64,000 nt of DNA from Phytophthora sp. 'mugwort'. Its lineage: Eukaryota; Oomycota; Peronosporomycetes; Peronosporales; Peronosporaceae. Both the position numbers and the translations under genes were made by a program. The stretch is taken from NCBI GenBank assembly GCA_033558025.1, contig JAUCEF010000005.1, positions 4,774,001 through 4,838,000 on the forward strand. Direction: 5' to 3'. Under the pieces are notes generated by a model that had not been told where the DNA came from, searched no databases, and saw nothing but the letters and a program-made list of their open reading frames with translations. Shown piece after piece: positions 10,207-20,891 of the stretch (within the stretch, counting starts at the first letter, position 1; each line of letters begins with the position of its first letter).

Positions 10207-10236
10207 CACATTCCGACAAATATTTGTCGGAATGTG
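10207..10236. repeat. Perfect 30-bp palindrome upstream of Crypton copy 1
   Basis: The left half CACATTCCGACAAAT is followed directly by its exact reverse complement, with the centre between 10221 and 10222. A third CATTCCGACA-like half-site (TTTTCACATTCCGACA) abuts it on the left at 10194-10207. It lies about 165 bp before the first ATG of the Crypton-like frame, near a CCAAT box (TTTTTAGCCAATAG, ~10164). It could be a recombinase or regulator binding site, or a cruciform; function unknown. Confidence 0.8.
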
Positions 10237-10401
10237 ACGCAAAATGTGAATATCACAATACAAAAATCAAATCAAAAATGTATTTTTCAAATATCTTCGC
10301 GGTTCCGACAACTGGGCACCACTTCTACCGGTAGTCTAGGTTATGGACACTAGCTGTCGGCCACTCGTCCTCATTTGACAAAAAGCAAAATAGACAGTCA
10401 G

Positions 10402-12523
10402 CATGAGCCTCTCCGCGTTCGTTCCTGCGAACACGCAGTAGGCCCGCACGACGGATATTAGCGCGTTCGGTCGAATGCTTGAGGACGAGGGGGTGTTAGC
10501 ATGGAGTTGTTCCGTGCTAGCATCCTCACAGGCCCCTCTGGCAAACGTCTGGCCGCCACAATGGACCGCTTTGGTTACTACCTCGCCACTAATGACAGTA
10601 AGGAAGGTAAGCTAGCTCGCAATACTGCGACGTCCTAGTATCAGAACATAAAGCTGTGGCTGTTTGATGAGTTCTCCCATCTCCGTTTGCCAACGGAGAT
10701 GAGCTTGTTGAAACAAGGAAAAACTCTGGATAAGCATTGCTTGAAAAGGAAGGAGGGTGGACTCGTTAATAAGGCTCCGCCTTGTACTAAACAGGACTTA
10801 GGTTCTCTAATTCGCTATGTCTACAGCACGGCTCGCGCCCCCAATGACTACCAAGACGCTGCGTTGGCGTGCCTCATGTGGCACTGCTTTGGGCGCTCGT
10901 CCGACCTAGGCTTCCTACGCAAACAGTAGGTGTCAGTGTCAACGGACGGCGGCTTCTACCTACGGCTCTTAGGGTGAAAACGGCAGAGGAGCAAGGACTC
11001 ACGGTCGTACCTGATAAGGAAGGTTTCGCTACCTGCCCGCTGCACTCGCTCGCTGTGGCACTTGTGGTGCAGACTGCACCCTGCGCGGCCTTGCTCAGCC
11101 AGCTCCCGGAGCTGGCACCTGGAAGTGTGGAGCCGCTCCAGCCCGGTGTGCCGCTCCATGATTTTTTAACCGCTGAGTCTGCTTCGCTGAGCGCCGCCTT
11201 GGCGGCTCCTGCGCCTACTGCATCCACTCCCCACCCCGCGGTCCTGGCGCCACTAAGCTCGCTGCGTACAAGAGCACAATAACAAGTGAGTTGTGCAACG
11301 ACCCCGTCGAAGTCTCGCCCCGGAGAGAAGCCACGCGGCGCAGATGACGTACAAGCGTACATCAACCGACTGCTCAAGCGCGTGGCGAAGACAGCTGGAG
11401 CCACGACGGACTTGACCTCTCATTCCTTCCGCCGCGGAGGTGCACAGCACGCCAACGGCGACGATCGCCTTGCCCCGCAGTTGATCTTCGACCGTGGCGC
11501 GTGGGACATGAGCAAGCTCACAAAGGCTTTGCATACGTGTACAACACGCCACGGGAGTACAGGAAGGTCGCGCGAGTGCTGAGTGGGTGGGAAGCCGACA
11601 CCGCTCCTGTCGTTCTTGACGTCGCTGCGCTGGATCATGGGGCTTAAGAGCGGCTGGCACGCCTGTGTGGCTTACTGTTCAACACCTGCACAGGACGCAA
11701 GGAGCAACGGCTCAACGTTAGCAGCAAAGTCCTCACCGTTCTCACGGCGTACCTCGTCGGTACTATCCGCAGTTGAAGGAGCTCGCGCCTACGAGCCCGA
11801 TCGTCACGCGCGTGGATGAATGCTTGGTTGCTACTGACATACCCACGCAGATTTGCTTACATGGTCTGTCGCGCTGCACGACACGGCCACTTCGCCTGCT
11901 CAAGCGCCAGACAAGACACAAATAAACACCAGTGCCATTACCAACAACCGGATTACCTTCTCGCTGTCATTCGAGAGCTTATCTCCACCTACAAGGCCTT
12001 GGCGGCTCGACTGACTATTGTCGAGGCCGCCCAACTAAAATCTACAAACAAGGCAACAAGCACTGAAGACGAACAAGGGGAATCAACGTCAGACCAAGAG
12101 CCCAAACGCAGGAAGAAGCAGGTAACGTACCTGTCCGCAGCTTGGTTCGAGTGGTACACTCGCGTGCCTCGCGTGTGGAGCTGTACCGACAGGCAGAAGA
12201 TGTCAGAGTTCCGGTATGTCGTCGCTTTCATGAAGATCTTCATGGCCGATTGCTTCATCCTTGACGACGAGTCGGAGAGCTATAAGGACGAAGTCCTCGC
12301 TGTCGGCACGCGCGCGGAGGAAGCCGTGCTCCAGTTCTTGAAGTCGCGACGGATCAATGCAAAGGGAGCCGGCAGCGTACTGCGCGCGCTACGCTTGCTT
12401 CACAAGTCCGACGCCTTGGACGAGCGCATCGTCGCACACAAGCGCCTGCTTGCCATCGGTCGCATCCGGGACCCGGCTCCTACAGACAGCCAAGACATTC
12501 TATTCCTAGCAGGTCACGTCTAA
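10402..12523 (+). pseudogene. Crypton-type tyrosine recombinase, copy 1, frameshifted
   Basis: Coding similarity to copy 2 (13766-15800) runs through shifted frames. The N-terminal part starts at an ATG at 10402 (MSLSAFVPANTQ, then stop). It continues with LLKQGKTLDKHCLKRKEGG and ends the first half with DAALACLMWHCFGRSSDLGF, which holds the first catalytic Arg. The second half carries LTSHSFRRGGAQHAN, the His-x-x-Arg box of tyrosine recombinases (~11420). KGFAYVYNTPREYRKVARVL (~11522-11580) follows and supplies a candidate nucleophilic Tyr. A separate C-terminal domain, open over 11816-12523, contains WFEWYTRVPRVWS and FRYVVAFMKIFMADC. It sits where fungal Cryptons carry a GCR1_C-type DNA-binding domain, though equivalence is inference. 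Cryptons move by recombination rather than by DDE chemistry. This copy is dead through several frameshifts. Confidence 0.72.
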
Positions 12524-12832
12524 ACGAGACACAGACAAGTTCATAATACATATCGAGTTAACCTGCAACATGCAATAGCACAAGAATAAACAGCAAGCAG
12601 CGTCCAAGCACATACAAACACACTAGCACCACAACAGCGCATACGTGCACCCTCAGCGGAAACATGTGTAATGCAGCAGCGCACACGCAGCTGCCACACA
12701 ACAGAATAGCAGCACACACCACAACCGCAGCCTGCTCACAACACGCACATACGCCACACACACCAGACGCCCGCAGTCCACCCACGCAGTTCAATGCCAA
12801 CACGCAACTCAAACCGCTATGTTTTGATCGAT
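12524..12832. other. CA-rich spacer after Crypton copy 1
   Basis: A purine/pyrimidine-biased, CACA-rich stretch (ACACAACAGAATAGCAGCACAC etc.). The 84-codon frame on the other strand is low-complexity Cys/Val and I do not believe it is a gene. Confidence 0.4.
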
Positions 12833-12901
12833 AACACTGGTTCGATTAGCGAACATCTCAGGATTCGAAGCCCTGCGCTCTATCCCTTGAGCTACAGTGC
12901 T
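12833..12901 (-). tRNA. tRNA-like sequence, Arg(UCG)-type anticodon, abnormal T arm
   Basis: On the minus strand the acceptor strands AGCACTG and CAGTGTT pair over 7 bp with one G-U. The D arm is GCTC-AAGGGATA-GAGC. The anticodon arm CAGGG-CTTCGAA-TCCTG places UCG as anticodon. The A-box is good (TAGCTCAAGGG). The T arm is GTTCG-CTAAT-CGAAC, with a 5-nt loop lacking TTC, so the element is 69 nt. It may be a tRNA pseudogene, a tRNA-derived SINE head or a divergent tRNA-Arg. An 11-G run begins just beyond its 5' end at about 12906. Confidence 0.4.
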
Positions 12902-13765
12902 GGAAGGGGGGGGGGGCGGTCGGAGGCGGTCAGGCACCCGTTCCGCGTACGAGCTGTACGGCCTCGAACAAGTCTTGAGCCGGAGACTTGGGTAGTAGGC
13001 TTGAAAAAAGGAGGAGTGAAAGCTCAAGCCTGTGTCGGCGATGGATCATCTTCGCAGTGGCTGGCAGCCACTAACTTCGCGCGTGTCTCTGCCAGATCCA
13101 GGTGGCCAGTTCCCATTGGATTTTAAAGCTCACAGTGAGAGGCTTTCATACATCTGATTCGTTAATAAATCAACCAATAAACGATTTCATTAGGATATCG
13201 CTGTCGCGCGACTGCTTCAAATTGTGGCCTCTCTGCACGGGTGCGGACCTCATTAACAAATTTATCGCCCCAGGTGCACATTGCTCCAGCGTTAAAAACG
13301 CATATATAGATATCAATAAGGTCGGCCCAGAGGCCTATTTCCTCGCGCCTGCAAGCGCCCCATGAAAGCTGAAGCGGACGCGCAGGCCAGTTGAAAGAAA
13401 GACCTAATCTCAACAAACTGGTTTTCGTTTTGGCCATTACCGGTTTTAATGCACCTTCTTTTACGGCCGTCCCAACTGTCGGAAAGATTTGGGATGTCGG
13501 AACCGTCACGGTATGGACGAATAACATTATCTCTCCGACCAAACTTGATCATAGTATAGTGCATATTAGCCAATGAGATTATTCTCCGATTCATTTTAGC
13601 CAATGAAAACCAGCTTCAAAGTTTTTGGCGAGTCAAATCGATAAAAAATTTTCAGTTTCATACAATAAGAACGCGAATAGAGATTGCAGTCGGAAGCAGA
13701 GCGATTCCGACGTATCTGGTCGGAGCTGATGCCCAGATATGTGTATCGTGCTATAAACGTGTGGT
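12902..13765. other. Spacer between the two Crypton relics
   Basis: Contains a poly-G run (~12906-12916) and repeated ATTTTAGCCAATGA / ATATTAGCCAATGA motifs near 13563 and 13593 (CCAAT boxes). It also holds GTCGGAA half-sites near 13478 and 13495. These echo the CCAAT box and TTCCGAC palindrome upstream of copy 1, so they are probably part of the 5' region of copy 2. Confidence 0.45.
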
Positions 13766-15800
13766 GTGCCACATATCACGCGCGTATTTGCCGCCTCTCC
13801 GATCAATAACGATGAGCCTGAACGACTTGAAGCCTGCCACACCAAGCGCGCGCGGGCGACGGCCATGAAGTCGTTCGAGCGCTTCCTCTCCGCCGAGATC
13901 ACGAGCATGGATCATGTTAGGCCTTTGGTCGTCGCGGGCCCAAGCCGCGCAGGCGGTATTCTAGTGACGCTAATTGACAAGTTTGGCGTGTACCTGGCAT
14001 TCACTCAGGAGCACGGGGGCAGCACCTGTCGCGCCACTCCGTCGCTCAATATTTCCGCCAGGTAAAGAGCTGGCTCCTGGACGAGTATCCTGTCCAAGGC
14101 TGCACTGTAGCACGGCAGCTGCTGAGCATGGGGAGCACGCTTTAGCAGAACTGCATCAACGCGAAAGTGGTGGGTTTGTCAAGAAGGCGATTGTATGCAC
14201 GAAGGTGGATCTCAGGAAGATGACAAGGTACCTGTATTCAACAGCCATTTGTGCGTCGGACTCCCTAGATGCAGCTCTGTTGTGCATCTTGTGGTACCTC
14301 TTTTGCCGCGCTTCGGACCTGACTTTCGTTCGGAAGCAGCTGCTCTCCATAGGTGCTGGCGGCGTATTCTTCATCCGCATGAAACTTCCGACGAGCAGGC
14401 ACTGTCGCTCTTACCCGATGCTGATTTCACGATTTTCCCGGTGCTGGAGCTCGCGCTGGCTTTGACACCCAGTAGTCGCCGTGCGCAGCTCTCCTCAGCC
14501 ATTTTCAGTGCAGTCGAAAGACGTCCCCTTGAGCTGACCGACGCCATCCCATTGCTGGACCTGCTTGAGGACAACGGCATCCTGGATTCTTCTCGGACGC
14601 CGACGAGAAGCAGCACAGTTTGCACGGCGCCGACGTCGGTATTCATGCTCTTGTCGGCCGCCTACTCGATGGTGTCGCTGACCCCGCTGGGGTCGAAGAG
14701 CCGCTAACCTCTCATTCTTTTCGACGCGGCGGTGCCCAGCATGCCAACGCGTTCTCGGAGCTGACGGCATAGTGGATCGTCGATCATGGAGCTTGGAACT
14801 TGACCACGACGAACAAAGCCTTCACTTACGTCTTCAATAATCCGAAATAAGACCATCAAGTCGCAAAGGTACTGAGCGGAATGGCGCCAAAGCAATCCTC
14901 TGTTTTTCCGTCGCTGGAAGTCTTCGGCTCGGCCACACAGGAGCAGCTTAGAGAGGTTAGCCAGAAGCTCTTCAATGCGAGTCATATACTGGGTAACAAG
15001 GCCTTCAACGTTTGCGCTGCTGTGAGAGACATGCTGAGAGCAACCATCATCCTCCTCTACCCGTCACTGATGAAGACCAACGCGCAGGGGCCAGCGATGA
15101 CAACGATCCAGCGCTGCGCCAAGGCCTCTGGTGTGACCACGTCGAACCTGCTTGCTTGGTCACTGTAACTCACGAGGTCTGCTGATCCCGCTCACACCAC
15201 CGCGGACGCCTTGACGGAAGGAAACATGAAGGCCAAAGTTGCGTTCGATCATCAGACTGCATTGATAGAAATGTTAATCACGGTCAACTGTCGGCTCGAG
15301 GCTCGGGTCAACTTGCTAGAAGCTACAAGCATCAACACTGGAGAGAACACATCAGGACACCGCGGTGAGCAGGCAAAGCGACCAAGAGATGAAGATGAAA
15401 CGTACCAGTGAAGCGCCGACGTAGATCGAAGACGATACCTCTCGTCGACACCTGGTTTGCGTGGTACACGGCAGTTCCGCGTGGATGGTTGAGTACTAAC
15501 AAGCACAAGAAGTCGGACGCCAAGCACCTCGTGACCTTCATGAAGCTCTTCATTGGAGACGGATACGCGCTCGACGAGTTGTCACTGAGCTACAAGGATA
15601 ATATCCGCCAGCTTGGAGAGATAGCATCAAGCAAAGTCGTGGCGTACCTCCGCGCGCGAAACGAACCGTCAACGGGATCTAACGCTGTGCTCAAGGGGCT
15701 TCGTCATCTGCATCGCGAGGGAAGCCTCAATGACCTCATCAGCGCCTACCACCAACGTCATGCAATCGGTAAAATTGTAGACCCTGCGCCACTCCATCAC
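13766..15800 (+). pseudogene. Crypton-type tyrosine recombinase, copy 2, frameshifted
   Basis: The frame opens at a GTG at 13766; an internal ATG (MKSFERFLSAEITSMDH, 13865) is a likelier protein start. Homology continues through shifts. KRESGGFVKKAIVCTKVDLR-type sequence and DAALLCILWYLFCRASDLTF hold the Arg of the first catalytic box. LTSHSFRRGGAQHAN (~14705) is the H-x-x-R box. WNLTTTNKAFTYVFNNPK carries the candidate Tyr. A C-terminal domain at 15408-15793 (LVDTWFAWYTAVPRGWLS, LVTFMKLFIGDGYALDELS) matches that of copy 1. Order and spacing are as in copy 1, but the sequences differ at many residues, so these are distinct lineages or old duplicates. Internal TAG and TAA codons and frameshifts make it inactive. 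Confidence 0.72.
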
Positions 15801-15923
15801 CAAGGCACACCAGACCGCTTTTGTAATACAACACGCCGTATTCACCCGTATCCTTGTGGTCGGTGCTTCCGTAGATGTCGCTCGCTTGGAGGTCTGCCAC
15901 AGTCATTAGAGTATAGAGAAATT

Positions 15924-15987
15924 ACCGGTGGGTGGAATCGAAACACCTCCTTCCCTTTCGGGAGCTCTTCCATTGAGCTACTTCGGT
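15924..15987 (-). other. Degenerate tRNA-like sequence after Crypton copy 2
   Basis: On the minus strand there is a canonical D arm (TAGCTCAATGGAAGAGC) and a T arm with TTCGATT loop and a GGTG/CACC stem. The acceptor (ACCGAAG/CACCGGT) pairs at 5 of 7 positions. The anticodon arm is about 4 nt short and centred on CCCGAAAGGG. This is a tRNA-derived relic, possibly Phe-type. A (GGT)n/poly-G tract abuts its 5' end. Confidence 0.35.
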
Positions 15988-16743
15988 GGTGGTGGTGGGG
16001 GGGGGGAGACAACAACATCACAGGGGATACTCAGCTGGAGGATCGACGGGGAGTTAACATCCACGGTTCTTTGTGGAAGCGACAACCCTCTTAGAAGTGC
16101 CATGGGGATAACCCCTCAATTCACCAGGCCAGGTGGTCAATCGATCCCTGAGGTCGCAGGCAAAGTGGCGCAGTCAAAATTGCACGTGTGCCACTTATTT
16201 GCAAGATGTAATTACGCCTGCCACCTATCAATGAGCCAGTCATTTGCGAGGGGATTTTACGGGCTGTATGTCATTTTACGATAGCCTCCACAACTTGGTG
16301 CGATATAAAATTCTGCGATATTGTTGGATGCTAGTCGGAAATGCGGCGACGGTCGGAGTCGTGATGATACGGACGGTAACATTCAGAACATTACTTGTAC
16401 GTTTTTTTTTGAAATCTTGCTAACTCTTGCTTACCGGTATTCGGTATCGAGAGTAGGTGCCGCATCGCCCTGTTCTAAGCGTAGTTTTATCCTAAGCGAT
16501 CTTTATTACGACCAATCACAGCGCCCTATTTTAGTCAGAGTATGGAACTACGGTAAAAGTGTATATAGTGTGGGTTCTTCTTCAGCGCAAATACCTTAGA
16601 CCACGCTAATTATGACTCCACCATCACCGAGACTGCACCCACACTATTTGGGTATTACCGGCAGAAGCAGTAGAGAGGTTGCACAGTTTGACTTTAGGGA
16701 AGGGCGCATGGGGTTGGGGTTCACTTAGTGAACCTCATGCGTG
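15988..16743. other. Spacer
   Basis: Holds a (GGT)n-poly-G tract (~15984-16006). No recognisable coding region, RNA gene or element end was seen. ACCAATCACAGCGCCC near 16509 resembles a CCAAT box. Confidence 0.35.
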
Positions 16744-17229
16744 AACTTCACTTGCAGCGGTTGTGGCCTTGACACATCAAGCGTTTCGCACACGTGCGAT
16801 ATTTGCGGGGAACTGAAACCGCCCCTATTGTGATATTCTAGTTGAAGAGAAGCAGTTGACCATGTTTGCTACAGTTTGTGCGTTCAGCGGGTGGCACCCG
16901 CAGCAGACGTTGAGCAAAACCCACCCCCGAAAATCCTGGTGCAGAACAGCTTGCAAGACTTTTTCGGCCCGTCGATTGTGCAGCAGGGCAGTGATCTACC
17001 CGCCGGGCATGATGATAGCGTGAAACCTGCATTTGTGGAGAACGTTGCGGAAATCGAGACAATTGCGGACGAAGGGATCGTCGTTTTGAACAATGGCCAC
17101 TTCACGTCCTTGCATCGCCCCCCCCCCTCCCCCAAGTTGTGTCGCTTCTCACAGATAGAACACGAGTCGTGGCTTACACGCAAACACTTCATGCCGCAAG
17201 AGAGGACCGACTGCCTTCTAAAGCCGTAG
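16744..17229 (+). pseudogene. Unrecognised protein remnant with a zinc-finger-like CxxC..CxxC start
   Basis: One frame reads NFTCSGCGLDTSS then SHTCDICGEL (16744-16815), two CxxC pairs reminiscent of a RanBP2-type or zinc-ribbon finger. After two stops the same frame is open again from 16876 to 17229 (ILVQNSLQDFFGPS, IVVLNNGHFTSLH). The opposite strand is also open across 16884-17192, so coding strand is uncertain. A C9 run near 17109 interrupts it. No family is assigned. Confidence 0.25.
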
Positions 17230-17859
17230 CTAAATTCCTTGCACTCTTCACAGGCAATTAGTAACTAAGAGAACTTATTTCCAGCTGAGGCGGTAGCTGT
17301 GGAGACAACAGCGGACTCAATGTTGCTGAGCTCAAAACTATCATAAAAAATCTTATCGATCATGACCGACCCCAGAAGCCACAGGCAGCTGTTTGGACAA
17401 CTGACATTAACAAAAGTATTAAGAGGCAGATGCGCTGACTCAGCCTGAGGCGGGTCGCCTACGGGCTTACAAAGCAAACAAAACAAGAAGGTTAAACATT
17501 TGCTATTTAACTATAGAATTTCTCAGTTGTTTATTTCGACATCCCCGGGACAGTGGGTGCTGTCAAATTGTCTGCAGTGGCTGCGCCCCTTGCCAACGGT
17601 GATATACGTTTATTTTTTGTCGATAATACTAGTCTCAAGTATTGCAAACTTCCCATCAGGGCTTTGTGTGGAGCGAAGAACACTATAATGCGAGCGGAGC
17701 TCCTCACGGGCGACCTACGGCCTGCCATCACATAAAACTACGATTTGATCAGTTTCAAAGTCAAACCAATGATTTGGCTTGGTTCATCGGTAGTTAAATC
17801 GTTGTGGGATCTTTACTGAGTCTGCAACCCATGCTTATGTATCACCACATATATTTCTT
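17230..17859. other. AT-rich spacer with one unrecognised short frame
   Basis: A frame at 17553-17735 reads GAVKLSAVAAPLANGDIRLF and onward on the plus strand. It is protein-like but unassignable. Otherwise there is nothing supported. Confidence 0.3.
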
Positions 17860-19180
17860 CGTATTTCACCAAACGCTACTTTGAGAGCTTCAATCGCACC
17901 CAAGAAATGCTAGATCATTCTCATATTATACGCGGCTAAGCGAGGATATAATTTATAGTGAGCTTGACCTCTTCTGGTTCTAAGTCTGGATTGATGACGA
18001 CTACAGATTTGGGTCGTCGTTTAGGTCTATTTCTAATATATCGACATAGCCGAGATCGAGAACATCTTGAGTTATCAAACGCCTTCTGGATATAGGGCTT
18101 CTTATTCCATCGATACGTCTTGTCTTGACTTTGTTAATACAGTAGAATCGTATACGATACGTCCATATCACTGATGGCTTGCGTCAGTCGTCGATCACTA
18201 CTCATAACTATTGCTTCGCAGCCTACATAACCAGTAAATAGCACCCATAGTCGAATATGTAATAGGTCCAAGGGCTGATTCAACGGCACCACTGTTGGTT
18301 CTAATGCAGTATACATACGGCTAGACCACCAGCGTGTGTAGGATCCATCAAGATATGTTGTGTCTGATCCATTGATAGAAAAATACTCAGTCGATGGTGA
18401 AGGGTTTATACCATGTTCCGTTAAAGGTCCTACTGTCGCTATCGCCTTTTGGTTGTCGTACTCCAAATAGCCATTAATTAACCCACTCGCGGTAATACTC
18501 CAGGTAGCAGTCATGCTACCCGATCAGGTCAAACCAGTTCCTGGTAGATTGCCTGAGAGCGTGAGGCCGGTAAGGGTTCCAACTGAAGTAATACTGGGCT
18601 GAGCCGCTGTTTGAAGCGTACTAGTTATACTGGTAGTGGTTAGGGTTGCCAAACCACTCAGAGATCGACTAGCTTCTGTGAGTGTTAAGTTTCTATTAAC
18701 CGCAAGCCCCGGTGGCGTACCAAGCGAAGCAATATTGGATTGAGCCGCTGTTTGTAGCGCACTAGTGATTGATGCAACCGTGAGGGTTGTCAGCGTTCCA
18801 AGGCTTGTAATATTAGGCTGGACCGCTGTTTGTATCATTCCTGTGTTGGTGGTGGCTGTCAGAGCAGACAATGTACCAAGCGAAGTAATGTTGAGCCACC
18901 GTTTGTAGCGCACCCATGATAGTTGTAGCTGCGAGTGACGCGATAGTCGCTATGGAGTCAGATCCATTAAGTACGGTTGCTTTACCGAAAGCGGCTGTAC
19001 CCGGAGTGGTTCCAAGAGTATAAGCAGATGACACTGTGGATCCATTTATATCAAGCTGGTACAAGATATCGTCCTGATAGAGCTAGTATCATTGTGTTTG
19101 TCCCGTACAAGAGCTGTTCCTTATGTTGCAACTCCAGGAGTAATAGCGGTAATGTCAGTTAGTCTGTAATCACTTAACTA
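17860..19180 (-). pseudogene. Virus/phage tail-fibre-like protein with C-terminal S74 chaperone domain, broken
   Basis: Reading right to left, a Thr/Ser/Leu-rich N-terminal part (19064-18813) leads into several ~25-residue repeats of the type LQTAAQPSITSVGTLTGLTL (18913-18524). After one in-frame TGA at 18526-18524 the frame continues with NGYLEYDNQKAIATVG and ends SSDRRLTQAISDMD (18204-18163). The downstream bases, in shifted frames, read NKVKTRR, TQDVLDLGYVDILEI and LAAYNMRMI..LGAIEALK. S-D-x-R-L near the start, a QDV helix and an AYN..I..LL.AI..L helix match the peptidase S74 / chaperone-of-endosialidase domain, which trimerises and self-cleaves in tail spikes. The proteins are known from phages and large eukaryotic DNA viruses. 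Its presence here implies integration of viral DNA. Confidence 0.65.
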
Positions 19181-19564
19181 AGGTAAAGCGTTTAGGCATA
19201 CTCATAGGTCAAATATCCACTACCGTCTAGCAACAGATAGAATGTTGGATTGTAGATCGGTGATATAAACTCATTGTTGTTTTTGTCTCAAGCTATATAG
19301 ATCCAGCGATTAAAAGGAGCGTTATTCCAGATATCCATGCATCGTTGGCGAAGAAGTACAAGTCAGCTGGTATGGGTGTAATTCCTGCACTAACAATAAA
19401 AAAACTATTTAAAAATGATTGTCCTAGGTCCCTCGTTCAGTGGAAGGAGAAAAAAAAACAATCTCTGCAGGTTCGTTCTCAAGCGTTCTCTCCACATATT
19501 CGCCCATTGAACAATTATTGCTCGCAATCCCCTCCAAGAACTGTATGAGTTCCTTCGCGACAGC
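19181..19564 (+). other. Probable upstream part of the viral ATPase region, frame broken
   Basis: A frame containing SVIPDIHASLAKKYKSAGMG and KKLFKND (~19310-19420) precedes the ATPase piece on the same strand. No Walker A (GxxGxGKT) motif was found, so the N-terminal half of the ATPase appears lost or unrecognisable. The protein-like text here is unassigned. Confidence 0.3.
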
Positions 19565-19999
19565 TTGAAGGTTGCATTACTTTGGTCGACCAGATGCACC
19601 CCGAAAATTGATCAAGTACGTCATACACCCATGAGCTCTAACAAACCTGAGCTTGTTATCCTAGACGACTACAGCAACGACAAGCTAGCCAAGAAGAATA
19701 TATGCCCCCCCCATTTCACACGTGGGAGACACTTCACACTATCAACCATATTTCTAAGCCACAGCTATTTTGCAACCGATCGGTTAAACTTCGAGTATGT
19801 AGCAATCCTAAAGGCTAACTCAAAACGGGATTTGCATATGGTTGTCAAAGATTTCAATATCAAGGGTATAGATGATCATTTAATCGTCTATTATTACAAT
19901 ATAGCAACTGAAAGAAAAGGGCAAATGTTATTCACCGACTCTGTAGAAGGACTAATCAGGTACAATTTCGATCAGCCGATCGTAACTGATACCTATTGA
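19565..19999 (+). pseudogene. A32/FtsK-type viral genome-packaging ATPase, C-terminal half
   Basis: From about 19640 the frame is open with PELVILDDYSND (a Walker B-like hydrophobic strand ending in Asp-Asp). RGRHFTLSTIFLSHSYFA, the sensor-type strand of A32-like ATPases, comes next, then FEYVAILKANSKRDLHMVVK and ERKGQMLFTDSVEGLIRYNF. This layout matches packaging ATPases of NCLDVs, Polintons/Mavericks, virophages and Polinton-like viruses. The Walker A half is not found, so the copy is truncated. Its neighbours are a tail-fibre-like relic and a possible capsid gene, which supports a viral source over a host FtsK-like gene. Confidence 0.6.
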
Positions 20000-20029
20000 T
20001 AAATTGGATTTTATATGGAAACATTCAAT

Positions 20030-20890
20030 GTATCAATTTGGATTATGCCTAGCATCACATACGAAAGATAATGGCTAGCTGTTGAAGATTGATTCAACAA
20101 TCTTGTAGCGGACGGATAAAACTCGTCGTGAAATATCAGTTTACTGGATCGGCAGCTGATTTTCGTGATGTCGTTTTTGCGGTCCAATCGATAACGATGT
20201 ATAAAAGTGCGTATAAAATCGAAGCTGTACACAGTTCCAGAACACAGGCCTGAAACTTGAAATACCAACGGCTGCTACTACCTCTATCAATATCGCCGAT
20301 GGTATTTACCCTATGACAATCTCAATCATACCATCCAAACCACCTTGCAATGCTGGAGCATATTTGATAGATAGCCGGGAATAATCTATTCTATATCAAA
20401 AACTAGTGACAACAGTGTATATTACGCATGTCAGGTCAATTTCTCCCCGACTCCTTCAAGTCTTCCAGCTGGCTACACGAGACCTGCCAGTGGTCTATAT
20501 TCAGCTGGTGGTTTTGGTTTGCCTACTCCCACTCGCGTCCCTCGCCTCATAATCGACAATGCGGAAATTGGGAGAGGGGTCGGTTTTACTGCAGCGACAG
20601 TTGCCAGCGCCCAGCTGTCAGATATAATTCTACAAATACACCCTACCCTACATGCTCGCATGGTTCGTTGCAATTTATCAAAAACGAGTAAGTTGCATCT
20701 GGTGATATTGGTGGTGCATTTGATAGGGGGTGATGCACAAATCGGTTAATTAATCCCTTACAAGCCGACCAAGTACGCTGGCTGAATTGGCACAATGGGT
20801 CTCGCTCAGCAATTACTATCTCAATCTATAATTAGAACGATAAAAAGATAACATTTCGTGATATGTCAGTGTCGACATGCTCTTGCTGAG
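20030..20890 (+). pseudogene. Possible viral minor-capsid/penton-like protein, broken
   Basis: Protein-like text runs through shifted frames on the plus strand: TSINIADGIYPMTISIIPSK (~20285-20345), GLYSAGGFGLPTPTRVPRLI and NAEIGRGVGFTAATVASAQL (20495-20625). RWLNWHNGSRSAITISIYN (~20774-20830) and DKKITFRDMSV follow. The style, beta-strand-rich with a Gly/Pro turn region, resembles jelly-roll penton proteins of Polinton-like viruses, but I could not confirm it from memory. It directly follows the packaging ATPase on the same strand. Confidence 0.35.
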
Positions 20891-20891
20891 A

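Noticed and set aside
12558..12812. 84-codon minus-strand Cys/Val-rich ORF
   Set aside because: It arises from a CA-rich low-complexity tract and has no domain-like features.
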